Part shown: positions 17,009 through 26,326 of the stretch, piece by piece
How the letters are laid out: every line of letters starts with the position of its first letter
How positions within the stretch are numbered: position 1 is the first letter of the stretch
Origin: Leptospira biflexa serovar Patoc strain 'Patoc 1 (Paris)'
Lineage (GTDB): Bacteria > Spirochaetota > Leptospiria > Leptospirales > Leptospiraceae
NCBI RefSeq assembly: GCF_000017685.1
Contig: NC_010602.1
Span: 2,435,501-2,499,500, forward strand
Reading direction: 5' to 3'
Length of the DNA: 64,000 nt
Position numbers and translations under genes: made by a program
Notes under the pieces: generated by a model
Databases searched by the model: none
Seen by the model: the letters and a program-made list of their open reading frames with translations, nothing else
Told to the model about the DNA's origin: nothing

Positions 17009-17948
17009 ATACTTAATCGACACATTCTTTTGTTTGTTGTTACTTCTCTTTTTGGGAGAAGTAACCCTTCGTTTTCTGACAACCAAACCTGCAGAAGAAA
17101 TTCGTTACAAAAACATCCATTGTCTAAAGGGTTTCAGTGAAATTCGGTTATGTCCAGATGTGGACGAGGTTTTCACTCGGGCCGATGGAAAGTCTTGGGA
17201 CATTTTAACCAATAACACTCGAGAAAGGATTTTATCCAAAACACAATTCCTCAATAGCCCCACCAAAGTATGGTTAATCGGTGATTCAATGTCGATGGGT
17301 TATGGATTGCCAACAAAAGAGACCATCGCTTTTGTTTTGGAAAACAAATTCAAATTGAAAGTGAGAGTCCTTGCTGTTGATGCCATCGGTACAAATGGCA
17401 TTTTATCTTTGTATCTTCATTCCTACGAGAATACGAAACAAGAAGACCTACCCACTCATGTCTATTGGATATGGAACCCATCGGATTTCATTGATGATGA
17501 AAGAGAAAAAACTGGATTCAAAAAAATCATCTATCCCCTACATTTTTATCTTACAAGAAACCTACTACTCTATCAATACTTAATTCCTTCCCCAAAATCC
17601 AATGTATATACAAATGGGGTTCCGTATTTGTATCCAAATTCCCACATCACATACACCAACTTAAACCAATTCTTCACGAAAGGAATGCAGAACAAAGAAC
17701 GATTGACGGTGTTATTCTCTTGGGGAATGGCTCCGAATGGCCTACCCGATACGAATGATCCCAATTATGATCGGGCCAACGAATTCTTTCAAAAACATGG
17801 GATCAGAAACCTAGACCTTCGAATAAAAACGGAAGACCAGTTTGCAAAAGGAAAAAAAATCTATATCCCGAACGACGGACATCCCGATCGTGATTTAGCG
17901 GAAATTTTTGCAGAAGCCATTGCGGACGACTACCAGAAACACAAATAG
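16992..17948 (+). CDS. Membrane-anchored SGNH-hydrolase-like protein
   Basis: A 318-residue protein with an N-terminal membrane helix (TFFCLLLLLFLGEVTLRFL) and an extracytoplasmic SGNH domain. LIGDSMSMGYG carries the block I serine (about Ser99), DAIGTNG fits block II, WNPSDF replaces the usual GxND block III, and NDGHPD near the end gives the block V Asp-x-x-His. Starts at TTG, overlapping the previous gene. With the next two genes it suggests acyl-group transfer to a surface polysaccharide, as in AlgI/AlgJ or PatA/PatB systems (inference). Confidence 0.75.
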   Translation: MKKYFRYLIDTFFCLLLLLFLGEVTLRFLTTKPAEEIRYKNIHCLKGFSEIRLCPDVDEVFTRADGKSWDILTNNTRERILSKTQFLNSPTKVWLIGDSMSMGYGLPTKETIAFVLENKFKLKVRVLAVDAIGTNGILSLYLHSYENTKQEDLPTHVYWIWNPSDFIDDEREKTGFKKIIYPLHFYLTRNLLLYQYLIPSPKSNVYTNGVPYLYPNSHITYTNLNQFFTKGMQNKERLTVLFSWGMAPNGLPDTNDPNYDRANEFFQKHGIRNLDLRIKTEDQFAKGKKIYIPNDGHPDRDLAEIFAEAIADDYQKHK

Positions 17949-17990
17949 AAATGCTTGATTCCTATCCCCTTTTCTAAAGTTTAGAAGGAT

Positions 17991-19241
17991 ATGGTCCAAA
18001 ACTGGAAACGATGGGGAGCCATTGTCCTATTTTTCCCGTTCGTTATTTTATCCTTGGAAGTGATCTTCCGTCTTGCCAATCCGCCTGCTCTTCGTTATTA
18101 CCGCGATGTCAAACTTTTACATGCCTACCATCCTGAGTATGGTGTGACACTTGCTCCCAACGAACGACGATTTGTCCGCCATTATGCTGACCTTTGGCAA
18201 GGACAATTCACTACCAATTCCTTTGGACTCAGAGGACAAAACGAACCGAATCCAAACCTACCGAAACTTGTTTGTTTGGGAGATAGTCTCGTGATGGGAT
18301 TTGGTGTTTCTGACGAAGATACCTTTTGTTCGATATTAGATGGGTATGAGGAGAACGGCACCACCTACCAAAGTTTGAATTTTGGTGTGGATGCATACGG
18401 ATCCCTTGGGTCTTACAAACGATTGAAAGACCTGTCTGGGAAAATTGACAAAATTAAAAAGGTCTTATTTTTTATCTCTCCCAATGACTTTACGATGCCA
18501 AACGAATTACGAGCACAAGGGATTTTACCCGATGATGAAAATGATGCTCTCCATGAAAATGACCTGGAATGGAAAAACAAATTTCGTATTCAATTTGAAC
18601 TGACGCGTGTTTCCTACCTTTTACAAGCATTAAAACTTGCTTATGAACAAACGAAAGTGAAATGGGCGCAAACAAAATACATTTTACAAATGGATTCTGA
18701 ACAAATCGCCAAAGCTCCATTAGAGTATTTGCACGATGCATTTTTTGTTCCTGTCAAAAAAATACAATGTGAAGATACGGAACACTTTGTCTGTCCAACT
18801 CCTATCCCCAATTTACAGATTCAATGTTCCGATACGCCAATCAATCCAAATGACTTGGAACCACTTCCCGAAACCACAACGAGAGCTTATGATCTCATGA
18901 TCCAATTTGCGAAAGAAAAAGGCTTTGAGTTCATTCCTGTCATTTTACCCATGCAGATCGAGGAAGTGTATTGTCGCCAATTGGGAAAATACAATCCTTT
19001 AGGCAATTATGCGCTTAGGGCGAAAAAGTATCTGGATTCAAAATCTGTGAAAACCTTAGAAATTTTACCTTATACAAATACAATGTGTGGTCGCGAATTT
19101 ACAATTCATGGAAAAACAAAAAAAGCAGGGATCCAAGACTATTACATACCTGGAGATGGCCACCTAACGAAATTAGGAAATCTTTGGGCAGCTGAATCCA
19201 TTCGTTCCGCTTTGAAGGAAAAAAAACCAAATGCTTTTTAA
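17991..19241 (+). CDS. Membrane-anchored SGNH-hydrolase-like protein
   Basis: A 416-residue protein: short N-terminal membrane helix (IVLFFPFVILSLEVIF), then an SGNH domain with LGDSLVMGFG (block I serine, about Ser99), NFGVDAYGS (block II glycine), ISPNDF (block III Asn) and GDGHLT (block V Asp-x-x-His). An insertion of about 100 residues with several cysteines (CEDTEHFVC, CSDT) lies between blocks III and V. AGAAGGAT precedes the ATG. The 3' end overlaps the MBOAT start by 11 bases. Probably the extracytoplasmic partner that moves or removes acyl groups delivered by the MBOAT protein. Confidence 0.8.
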   Translation: MVQNWKRWGAIVLFFPFVILSLEVIFRLANPPALRYYRDVKLLHAYHPEYGVTLAPNERRFVRHYADLWQGQFTTNSFGLRGQNEPNPNLPKLVCLGDSLVMGFGVSDEDTFCSILDGYEENGTTYQSLNFGVDAYGSLGSYKRLKDLSGKIDKIKKVLFFISPNDFTMPNELRAQGILPDDENDALHENDLEWKNKFRIQFELTRVSYLLQALKLAYEQTKVKWAQTKYILQMDSEQIAKAPLEYLHDAFFVPVKKIQCEDTEHFVCPTPIPNLQIQCSDTPINPNDLEPLPETTTRAYDLMIQFAKEKGFEFIPVILPMQIEEVYCRQLGKYNPLGNYALRAKKYLDSKSVKTLEILPYTNTMCGREFTIHGKTKKAGIQDYYIPGDGHLTKLGNLWAAESIRSALKEKKPNAF

Positions 19242-20661
19242 TTCCGTACATTATTTAATTTTTGCTCCAATTGTTATCTTTATATATTTTTTAATCCCCA
19301 AACGATTCCAAGGTTTGTGGTTATTTGCTGTTAGTTTGTATTTCTATGCGATCTTTCGCATACCATTTCTAATATTACTCGTTTTTTCTTTTGTGATCAC
19401 AAAACTTGCAGTCGATTACATGGAAGAAACAAATTCAAAATCCAAAAAAATCTTTTGGCTGAATGTTGCCGTTTGGAGTAATTTAAGTTTATTATTTGTA
19501 TTTAAGTATTTGGATTTTACGATTACGGTTTGGAACCAAACGTTTTCCTTCACTGCATGTGATCCAGAATTTGTACAAAAATCGGGAATCCTCCTCCCAA
19601 TGGGGATTAGTTTTTTTACCTTACAAGCAGTCTCCTATGCAGTTGATGTTTATAAAGGAGTTGTAGTAAGAGCCAAATCCATTTTCCATTTTGGATTATT
19701 TTTATCTTTTTTCCCACAACTTGTGGCAGGACCAATCCTTCGTGCCAGTGATGTTTTACATCAGTTTTTGGATTCCAAAGACTTTACAAAGGAAAATCTA
19801 AAACAAGGTTTGAAACAACTCTTTTGGGGAATCTTTAAAAAAACATTTATCGCCGACCCTGTTTCCTATGTGATTGATCCCATTTACGCCAGTCCCACTG
19901 AATACAATTGGATAGGTATGTGGATCGCAGCCATATTATTTGCTGTGCAGATTTACTGTGATTTTTCTGGGTACTCTGATATCGCCATTGGAACCGCAAG
20001 GATCCTTGGATTTCAAATTCCAAAAAACTTTGATCGTCCTTTTCTTTCGGGAACACTCAGTGAACTCTGGAGGCGGTGGCATATTTCCTTTAGCTCGTGG
20101 TTACGTGATTATGTTTACATCACCCTAGGTGGAAACCGCCGGGGTGAGGTGTTAGCGTATGTGAATCTTTTTATCACTACTTTTGTTTCGGGCATTTGGC
20201 ATGGGGCCGATTGGACCTTTGTACTTTGGGGAACCCTCCACTCGACAATGATGGTGGTAGAAAAATTTGTGTTTAAATTTGAAACCATGCGAAACGCGTG
20301 GAATCGAGTGCCACGGTATTTACAACCTTTGTATCCAGTCGGAGTTTTTGTTTTGTCATGTTTTTTCTTTCGTGCGAAAGCAACACAAGAAGTACCAACT
20401 GGTATGGGGATCACAAACATCATGTTAGAAAGGGCTTTTACTGGTGCGAGTGGTCAATTCCCTCAGATGAGTTTCAGTTTGGTCGTGCTTGTGGGTTTTT
20501 TGTTTTTTGTTGATATCATGCAGGATAAAAAGGAGGACCGATTTGCCATCATCACGGACAATTTGTATTTCCTCATCCCAACTTGTATTTTACTCTACGT
20601 GACTTCCTTTATCATTTACAGTGTGACTGTATCGAGTCCCTTTCTCTACTTCCAATTCTAA
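19231..20661 (+). CDS. MBOAT family membrane O-acyltransferase (AlgI-like)
   Basis: A 476-residue multispanning protein of the membrane-bound O-acyltransferase family, closest in pattern to AlgI/PatA/DltB. Family motifs seen: LLPMGISFFTLQAVSYAVDVY, SFFPQLVAGPILR, IYCDFSGYSDIAIGTARILG, LWRRWHISFSSWLRDYVYI and SGIWHGADWTF with the catalytic His (about residue 324). It would carry an acyl group across the inner membrane for O-acylation of a surface glycan. It is coupled to the two SGNH genes and followed by a strong terminator. Confidence 0.9.
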   Translation: MLFNSVHYLIFAPIVIFIYFLIPKRFQGLWLFAVSLYFYAIFRIPFLILLVFSFVITKLAVDYMEETNSKSKKIFWLNVAVWSNLSLLFVFKYLDFTITVWNQTFSFTACDPEFVQKSGILLPMGISFFTLQAVSYAVDVYKGVVVRAKSIFHFGLFLSFFPQLVAGPILRASDVLHQFLDSKDFTKENLKQGLKQLFWGIFKKTFIADPVSYVIDPIYASPTEYNWIGMWIAAILFAVQIYCDFSGYSDIAIGTARILGFQIPKNFDRPFLSGTLSELWRRWHISFSSWLRDYVYITLGGNRRGEVLAYVNLFITTFVSGIWHGADWTFVLWGTLHSTMMVVEKFVFKFETMRNAWNRVPRYLQPLYPVGVFVLSCFFFRAKATQEVPTGMGITNIMLERAFTGASGQFPQMSFSLVVLVGFLFFVDIMQDKKEDRFAIITDNLYFLIPTCILLYVTSFIIYSVTVSSPFLYFQF

Positions 20662-20667
20662 ATAAAA

Positions 20668-20691
20668 AAACCGGCAATTGTTTGCCGGTTT
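20668..20691. terminator. Intrinsic terminator after the MBOAT gene
   Basis: Perfect 10-base stem AAACCGGCAA (20668-20677) with TTGCCGGTTT (20682-20691) and a TTGT loop, preceded by an A-run. It lies 7 bases after the MBOAT stop. The A-run upstream and T-run in the stem mean it could work in both directions, also ending the minus-strand lemA transcript. Confidence 0.85.
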
Positions 20692-20797
20692 CCATTCTTG
20701 GTTTTGCCATCCTTAAGAAAAATAGTTCCATGGACTTTCATGTAAGCCATGTTTGGTGGGTCTACTTACCCACTCACTTTGGATCAGAAATTTATAT

Positions 20798-21394
20798 TTA
20801 AAATTCTACTTTTGGTGCGTTTTCAATGGTCTTTTGGTCTTCCACTGTAAACGTTGCTTTTGCTTCATATCCAAATGCCTTTGCAGTGAGCACAGCTGGG
20901 AACTTTCGAATGTATACATTGAACTCTTTTGTGGCTTTGATGAAACGATTTCTTGCCACAGTGATTCGGTTTTCTGTACCTTCCAATTGGGCCATTAAAT
21001 CAGAAAAATGTTGGTCCGACTTGAGTTGTGGGTAGTTTTCCTGGATCATGAGTAATCTTGACAATGCGGATCCAAGTTGGCCTTGTGCTTGGTCAAATTG
21101 TTTTAAACTTTCAGGATTGTTAACGAGTTCTGGAGTTGCTTGGATGGATCCAATTTTGGCTCTTGCTTCTGCAATTCCTTTCATGATGTCTTTTTCTTGG
21201 TTGGCAAATCCTTTGACGGCAGAAACTAAATTGGGAACTAAGTCAGCCCTTCTTTTGTATTGGTTGAGAACTTCTGCCCAAGAGGCAGTGACTTCCTCAT
21301 CCAACTCTTGGATATGGTTGTACCCACAATTGGTAAATAGAGTAGTCATTAGGGAAAATAGGATGATGGTTCGAAACAGTTTTGTCATGGTCAT
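20798..21394 (-). CDS. lemA: LemA family lipoprotein
   Basis: A 198-residue LemA-type protein. The N-terminal signal ends with LFTNCGYN, a loose spirochaetal lipobox, so it is probably a lipoprotein. LemA hallmarks follow: a long helical bundle with EEVTASWAEVLNQYKRRADLVPNLVSAVKG and NRFIKATKEFNVYIRKFPAVL. The cytoplasmic peptide of other LemA proteins is not obvious. Start at 21394 follows GTAGG; a second ATG two codons later is possible. No TPM-domain partner gene is next to it here. Its role in bacteria is poorly defined. Confidence 0.9.
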   Translation of the reverse strand: MTMTKLFRTIILFSLMTTLFTNCGYNHIQELDEEVTASWAEVLNQYKRRADLVPNLVSAVKGFANQEKDIMKGIAEARAKIGSIQATPELVNNPESLKQFDQAQGQLGSALSRLLMIQENYPQLKSDQHFSDLMAQLEGTENRITVARNRFIKATKEFNVYIRKFPAVLTAKAFGYEAKATFTVEDQKTIENAPKVEF

Positions 21395-21442
21395 TGTATA
21401 CCTACTCTTTAGTCGGTCTGCAACACCATTTTGTTAAAAAAT

Positions 21443-22600
21443 TTAGTACCGGTAAGGTTTTATTGCCTTAGACCATCGAGTTTCATTTTCTTTCAGGTAC
21501 ATTTCCAAATCAGATTCCGTATGGTTTCCGTACAAATAGTCGAGTAAGTAAGGATCACCCACAAGGAGTTCAATGGCTGGCCGATCCGAACGAAACTCAT
21601 ACACACCTTTTAAAAATGCAAACTGATCAGGAAACAACTCACGGAGTTGTTTGAGAAAAAATAAAACAAAGTACAAAGAATGGAATTGTTTCGGTCTTAA
21701 AACCATGAGCTGGTAACCCTCACAAATCGTACCAACATATTTATGGAAGGTAGGTAAAAAACGTAAGTTACGCAGTCGGAACGAATCTTTTTGATGATTC
21801 GATAATCGTTTTTCAAGTTCGAGTTTTGCAGAACCAAGTAGATAGGGAGCACCAAAGGTTTCAAATGGTTTTGTGGTTCCCCTGCCTTCCGAAAGATTGG
21901 TTCCTTCGAGTAAACACATTCCTGGATACACAAAACAAGTGTTTTGCGTCGGAATATTAGGCGAAGGTGGTACCCATTCGAAAGATGAATTTTTTTTCTG
22001 GTGGTAAACACCGATTGGCACGACCACGACATCTACATTCAAGTGGAAAGTATCATTATAATAAGTGAGTAGGCCCCCGGGTGTGAGCCCATGTCGGTGT
22101 AATACGGTTTTCACTCCCACAAACGATTGATAGGTATCCACTAATGGAGTTCCCTCTACCTTTGTTCCTATGGGATTTGGAGAATCGATGACCAAAAAAA
22201 TTGGAGCCTTACCTGTTTCTTTTTTGATTTTAGAAATTTCTTCTAAAATATAATACGCAGTCGTTAAAAATGTGTAATATCTGGATCCAACATCTTTGAT
22301 ATCAATGATGACAACATCTAAGTTTTGTAAACTTTCCCTCGGAGGAACCAAACTAATTTCTTCTTTGCCATACAAATTAATAATTTGTTTATCCCCAAAA
22401 AGATACTGCAACTCATCTCCGCTCACCTGGTCTTGCAACTCAGCAAACAACCCATGTTCTGGTAAAAAAATGGTTTTGAGATTAAAAATTTCAGAATAAG
22501 TTTGGAAGTGATACTTTCCGTTGTAACCAAAAGCACTTTGGTTGGTTAAAATGGCCGCCTGACAACCGCTCAGTTTTGTAATATTTTTTAAAAACTTCAT
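21443..22600 (-). CDS. NamZ-like (DUF1343) family protein
   Basis: A 385-residue protein of the DUF1343 family, whose Bacillus member NamZ is an exo-beta-N-acetylmuramidase. Typical strings are ILTNQSAFG, FLPEHGLFAE, VIIDIKDVGSRYYTFLTTAYYIL, FLVIDSPNPIG and LEGTNLSEGRGTTKPFE. I see no signal peptide, so a cytoplasmic role in cell-wall sugar recycling is likely. The ATG at 22600 overlaps the tyrA stop (ATGA), which fixes the start better than an upstream one at 22645. Coupling to tyrA seems operon-driven rather than functional. Confidence 0.85.
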   Translation of the reverse strand: MKFLKNITKLSGCQAAILTNQSAFGYNGKYHFQTYSEIFNLKTIFLPEHGLFAELQDQVSGDELQYLFGDKQIINLYGKEEISLVPPRESLQNLDVVIIDIKDVGSRYYTFLTTAYYILEEISKIKKETGKAPIFLVIDSPNPIGTKVEGTPLVDTYQSFVGVKTVLHRHGLTPGGLLTYYNDTFHLNVDVVVVPIGVYHQKKNSSFEWVPPSPNIPTQNTCFVYPGMCLLEGTNLSEGRGTTKPFETFGAPYLLGSAKLELEKRLSNHQKDSFRLRNLRFLPTFHKYVGTICEGYQLMVLRPKQFHSLYFVLFFLKQLRELFPDQFAFLKGVYEFRSDRPAIELLVGDPYLLDYLYGNHTESDLEMYLKENETRWSKAIKPYRY

Positions 22601-23490
22601 TTTGATTTTTGTATGGTTTCTTTTTGTTTGAGTGCAAGTTCCCAAATAGAATGAATTTTGGATTCATCGAGAGTCATATCATCGATCAATAGTTCTCGAA
22701 AGTTTGTAAGTTCGGAGATAAATTCGTCGATTGAGTTTTTTAAAAATGATTTGTTCTCTTCAAAAATAGAAGTCCACATTTCGGCATTGGAGCCAGCGAT
22801 CCTTGACATATCACGAAACCCACCACCTGTGATCGGTTTTGGAATGGATGACACTTGTTCCATAGTGGTTTTGTTTTTCCCAGCCACATTGACAAGTAGA
22901 GTCGAAATTACATGAGGTAAATGGGAAACATAAGCCAAGGTTTCATCATGGACCTTTGCATCCATTTGGATCGTCCAAGATCCAATCGTTTCCCAAAACA
23001 CTTTCACGGCATCAAAAGTAGTTTGGCGGGCATGTTTTGGTTTTGTCAAAATACATAGTTTATCTTGGTAGAGCCCATTCAGTGCCGCAAGGGGACCCGT
23101 TTGTTCTGAACCACACATAGGATGCGTGGAGATATAGTTGTGTTCCAAATCTTCGAAGTGTTGGTCCACAGAGTCGACAATCGATTGTTTTGTGGAACCC
23201 AAATCCATAAAGATAGTAGATCCTGTCTTCGGTAGACTTGGAATCAGATTTAATACTGACGCGACAGGTGTACTAAAAACGACAAGATCATAGAGTTCAA
23301 AATTGATCTTTTGATTTTCCTCTAATGTCAAAACTTGATCTGCTAATTTTTTTTCAAGGATGGACTCTTTACTTTTTTTTGAGCGAACCACTGCATGAAT
23401 TTTTGTTTTGGGGTACTTGTCTCGGATGGCAAGAGAAAGTGATCCACCCATAAGCCCCATTCCGTAAATGAGGACCTTCTGAAGATTCAT
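22597..23490 (-). CDS. tyrA: Prephenate dehydrogenase
   Basis: A 297-residue NAD-dependent enzyme for tyrosine synthesis. GMGLMGGSLSLAIRD is the dinucleotide-binding motif, VFSTPVASV and MDLGSTKQSIV follow, and STHPMCGSEQTGP contains the catalytic His region; YVSHLPHVIS and GGGFRDMSRIAGSNAEMW are family-typical. No ACT domain is present. The gene overlaps pheA by 4 bases and namZ by 4 bases, giving a phenylalanine/tyrosine branch operon. Confidence 0.95.
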   Translation of the reverse strand: MNLQKVLIYGMGLMGGSLSLAIRDKYPKTKIHAVVRSKKSKESILEKKLADQVLTLEENQKINFELYDLVVFSTPVASVLNLIPSLPKTGSTIFMDLGSTKQSIVDSVDQHFEDLEHNYISTHPMCGSEQTGPLAALNGLYQDKLCILTKPKHARQTTFDAVKVFWETIGSWTIQMDAKVHDETLAYVSHLPHVISTLLVNVAGKNKTTMEQVSSIPKPITGGGFRDMSRIAGSNAEMWTSIFEENKSFLKNSIDEFISELTNFRELLIDDMTLDESKIHSIWELALKQKETIQKSK

Positions 23491-24578
23491 GTCGGAAAGG
23501 ATCCTGCAGTTGGATAAGAACCGAGGACTTTTAATGCCTTACATTGTGATTTGATGGACTCAAGAAGGAATTTGATTTTTGGATCTGATTTATGACCAAT
23601 GAAATCAATGAAAAAATGGTATTCCCATAAATTACGTTTGAGTGGTCTAGATTCAATTTTGGTTAAGTTCACAGAAGCATCATTAAAAGTTTTTAATATT
23701 TGAAATAATGATCCAGTTTGGTTGGGAATAGAAAAAACGATAGATGTTTTATCCTCTTTGGTTTGAGGCGATTCGGTTTTACCAATCACCAAAAACCGAG
23801 TGGTATTCCCTGAATAATCTTCAATGCCTTCCGCAATCACCCCTAAGTTATAAATTTCTCCAGCAATTTTTGATGCAATTGCGAGACCATCTTTTCGTTC
23901 TGATACTAATTTCGCAGCCATCGCAGTGGAAGATGTATCCACAACCTCTGCATTTGGTAAGTTCGCTGAGATCCAGTTACGGCATTGTTCATTTCCAATC
24001 CGTATTCCATAAATCTTTTTCACGGAAGCTAAATTTGTTTCAAATCCAAGTAAAGAAAAAGAGATCCTTTGGTATAACTCTGAATAGACGAAGAGATCTG
24101 TTTCCAAAAACATATCCAGAGTGGAACTCACCTGCCCTTCCGTCGAATTTTCAACTGGGACAACACCATAATCTAATTTTTCTTCTTCTACCATACGAAA
24201 TACATCCGGTATGGAAGTTTGAGGAACAGCTTCTATGGAAGTTCCAAATTTGGATCTTAGCGCCGAATGAGAAAAACTACCTTCTGGCCCCAAAAAACCT
24301 ATCCTTAACGGGTGTTCTAAGGCGATGGTGCCAGACATCATTTCACGATAAATAGCTCGGATCACAGAAGAAGGAAGTGGTCCTCCGGAAAGTTTTGTTA
24401 CCTTTTCATACACATCTTTTTCACGATCAGGTCGGTAAATTGGTCCACCCGATTCTTTTTTCACCCTACCAATTTCCTGTGCAAAACCAGCTCGTTTTTG
24501 AATCAAATCTATGATTTGAGTATCGAGGGAATCGATATCAGATCGGAGTTTATTTAATTCTTCTTCCGCATTACTCAT
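23487..24578 (-). CDS. pheA: Bifunctional chorismate mutase/prephenate dehydratase (P-protein)
   Basis: A 363-residue enzyme. Residues 1-90 are an AroQ-type chorismate mutase (LRSDIDSLDTQIIDLIQKR ... GPIYRPDREKDV). Residues about 91-270 are prephenate dehydratase (GFLGPEGSFSHSA, VPVENSTEGQV, the ETNLASV turn, YSGNTTRFLVIG). Residues about 280-360 are an ACT domain with NQTGSLFQIL and ESRPLKRNLWEYHFFID, the phenylalanine-binding type, so feedback control by phenylalanine is expected. Starts 8 bases inside scpB. Confidence 0.95.
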   Translation of the reverse strand: MSNAEEELNKLRSDIDSLDTQIIDLIQKRAGFAQEIGRVKKESGGPIYRPDREKDVYEKVTKLSGGPLPSSVIRAIYREMMSGTIALEHPLRIGFLGPEGSFSHSALRSKFGTSIEAVPQTSIPDVFRMVEEEKLDYGVVPVENSTEGQVSSTLDMFLETDLFVYSELYQRISFSLLGFETNLASVKKIYGIRIGNEQCRNWISANLPNAEVVDTSSTAMAAKLVSERKDGLAIASKIAGEIYNLGVIAEGIEDYSGNTTRFLVIGKTESPQTKEDKTSIVFSIPNQTGSLFQILKTFNDASVNLTKIESRPLKRNLWEYHFFIDFIGHKSDPKIKFLLESIKSQCKALKVLGSYPTAGSFPT

Positions 24579-25209
24579 TGATTTTCTCTTCTTTTAATTC
24601 TTCTGGTAAAGAATCTAAATCAAAGTCAGGATTCATTTCTGTCTCATCAGTGACAATAATGGAATCAGGTGAAAAATCCTCAAATTTGAGTTCTTTTACT
24701 TCAACAGGTGTAGGTAGGTCTGTGAGTTTACTCAAACCAAAATGTAATAAAAATTCGTTGGTAGTTCCATACAATGTGGGGCGACCCGGCACTTCTTTTT
24801 GTCCCACTGCTTTCACCAATTTTTTAGACATGAGACTTGCGACCATTGCTCTAGAGGAGACTCCACGGATTTCGTCTAACTCGGTCAATGTGATGGGTTG
24901 TTTGTAAGCAATGATAGCAAGAGTATCTAAGGTCCCTCGAGAGAGAGTTTCCCTCTTTTTATCTTTGAAAATATGAGATAGGATTTCGCTATATTTTTGG
25001 TTGGTGATGAATTGGTATCCGCCTGCGATTTCACGCAGTAAAAAACCACCTTCTCTTTCTTGGTAATCAAGTATCAATTCATCCAATAGTTCTCGTGCTT
25101 CTGTTTTTTCAATTCCACAAGACTTCGCAAGAGCAGATAATTTGATTGGATCTGAAGACAAAAAGAGAAGTGCCTCAAGAAGGCCCTTTGTATAGTTTCT
25201 TTCTTCCAA
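24571..25209 (-). CDS. scpB: Segregation and condensation protein B
   Basis: A 212-residue ScpB, the winged-helix partner of SMC-ScpA in chromosome condensation. It has LLEALLFLSSDPIKLSALA at the start, GGYQFITNQKY, and the family hallmark LDTLAIIAYKQPITLTELDEIRGVSS followed by GRPTLYGTTNEFLLHFGL. The start is TTG six bases after the scpA stop. The C-terminal acidic tail (PEELKEEK) is variable in the family. Confidence 0.95.
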   Translation of the reverse strand: MEERNYTKGLLEALLFLSSDPIKLSALAKSCGIEKTEARELLDELILDYQEREGGFLLREIAGGYQFITNQKYSEILSHIFKDKKRETLSRGTLDTLAIIAYKQPITLTELDEIRGVSSRAMVASLMSKKLVKAVGQKEVPGRPTLYGTTNEFLLHFGLSKLTDLPTPVEVKELKFEDFSPDSIIVTDETEMNPDFDLDSLPEELKEEKINE

Positions 25210-25215
25210 ATTGAT

Positions 25216-25959
25216 CTAAACCTTGACTATTTTGATTTCTCCGAAAACTGCGTGTTGGATCACTTTGCAAACCCGGATTTTAACAACTTCTAATACAGCA
25301 AGGAAGGCTGCGACGATTTCTTTTTTTTCTGGTTTGTCATTTTCAAACAAATCCATAAAATGAATTTCGCCCGTTTTTTCTAATAAATTCTGGAGGTAAG
25401 CCATTTTATCTTCTACGGAATACTGGGAAACCCCTTCGTAAATTGGGATTTGTTCCTCTTCCTCATTGGAACTTTCCTGTTCCAAAATAGAATTAAAGGC
25501 AGAAATCAAGTCCACAAGACTGACATCAAGCCAAACTTCCGTTTCATCTAAAACTTGGTTGGTTTCCCTGGTAAACATCCCGGCGGTCAATCTGTCCAGT
25601 TCTGCCAAACGTTGGCCTGCCATTTGGAATTTTTTATGTTCCAATAGTTTATCCACAAGTTCTTTCGGGAGAGGTGGCTCATAGTCTTCTTCTTCAAAAC
25701 CTGGGTCAGGGAGAAGTGCCTTCGATTTTAAATACACCAAATGGGCGGCCATCACAGCAAACTCAGAGGTAAGCTCGATGGACAAGGATTGACTTGTTCT
25801 CAAAAATTGAATGAAATCGGATGTGATACGCGAAAGGGAGACTTCAAAAATATCAACCTTATAACTATCAATCAGAGACCATAAAACCGTTAAAGGTCCT
25901 TCAGTCAATCCACCGTCCTGATTTTGCCACCGGACGATGAACTCCGGCGTTTGGGACAC
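25216..25959 (-). CDS. scpA: Segregation and condensation protein A
   Basis: A 247-residue kleisin. GPLTVLWSLIDSYKVDIFEVSLSRITSDFIQFL is the SMC-neck-binding N-terminal helix region with substitutions, FAVMAAHLVYLKSKALLPDP is highly typical, and the C-terminal winged helix ends with FLAVLEVVKIRVCKVIQHAVFGEIKIVKV. It forms a complex with ScpB and SMC. It starts 3 bases after cheY, so chemotaxis and condensin genes share a transcript here. Confidence 0.95.
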   Translation of the reverse strand: MSQTPEFIVRWQNQDGGLTEGPLTVLWSLIDSYKVDIFEVSLSRITSDFIQFLRTSQSLSIELTSEFAVMAAHLVYLKSKALLPDPGFEEEDYEPPLPKELVDKLLEHKKFQMAGQRLAELDRLTAGMFTRETNQVLDETEVWLDVSLVDLISAFNSILEQESSNEEEEQIPIYEGVSQYSVEDKMAYLQNLLEKTGEIHFMDLFENDKPEKKEIVAAFLAVLEVVKIRVCKVIQHAVFGEIKIVKV

Positions 25960-25962
25960 GAT

Positions 25963-26325
25963 TTATAAACCTAGTGCTTTAGCAGCTGCTTGTTGCAATC
26001 TTTCCGGAGGAAATGGTTTCACAACAAAATCCTTTACACCCATTTTGATTGCCTTAGCTAAAAGGTCTTCTTGTCCAAGTGCAGTCACCATTATGATCTT
26101 TGCCGAAGCATCAAATTTAATGATTTCCTTTGTTGCTTCAATCCCATCTTTTTCGCGCATGGTAATGTCCATCGTGACCAAGTCTGGTTTGAGGTTTTTG
26201 TATTGTTCAACCGCAATATTACCATTCTCTGCTTCACCTACGATTTCGTGACCCGCTCCAACTAACGCATCTTTAACGAGCGTTCTCATGAATTTTGCAT
26301 CATCTACAACCAAAATTCTTGCCAT
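25963..26325 (-). CDS. cheY: CheY-type response regulator
   Basis: A 120-residue stand-alone receiver domain. Acidic pocket VVDDAKFMR, phospho-acceptor Asp53 in DLVTMDITM, Thr81 (MVTAL) and Lys103 (FVVKPF) are all present. It would be phosphorylated by the CheA encoded upstream and bind the flagellar switch. It is separated from cheB by one base. The fused CheC domain of CheA is a candidate phosphatase for it. Confidence 0.93.
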   Translation of the reverse strand: MARILVVDDAKFMRTLVKDALVGAGHEIVGEAENGNIAVEQYKNLKPDLVTMDITMREKDGIEATKEIIKFDASAKIIMVTALGQEDLLAKAIKMGVKDFVVKPFPPERLQQAAAKALGL

Positions 26326-26326
26326 T

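Noticed and set aside
20730..20797. GTGGGT/ACCCAC hairpin downstream of lemA as a terminator
   Set aside because: The stem is only six bases and no T-run follows in either direction.
23744..24355. 203-codon plus-strand frame
   Set aside because: Antisense to pheA, whose domains are complete; composition is not protein-like.
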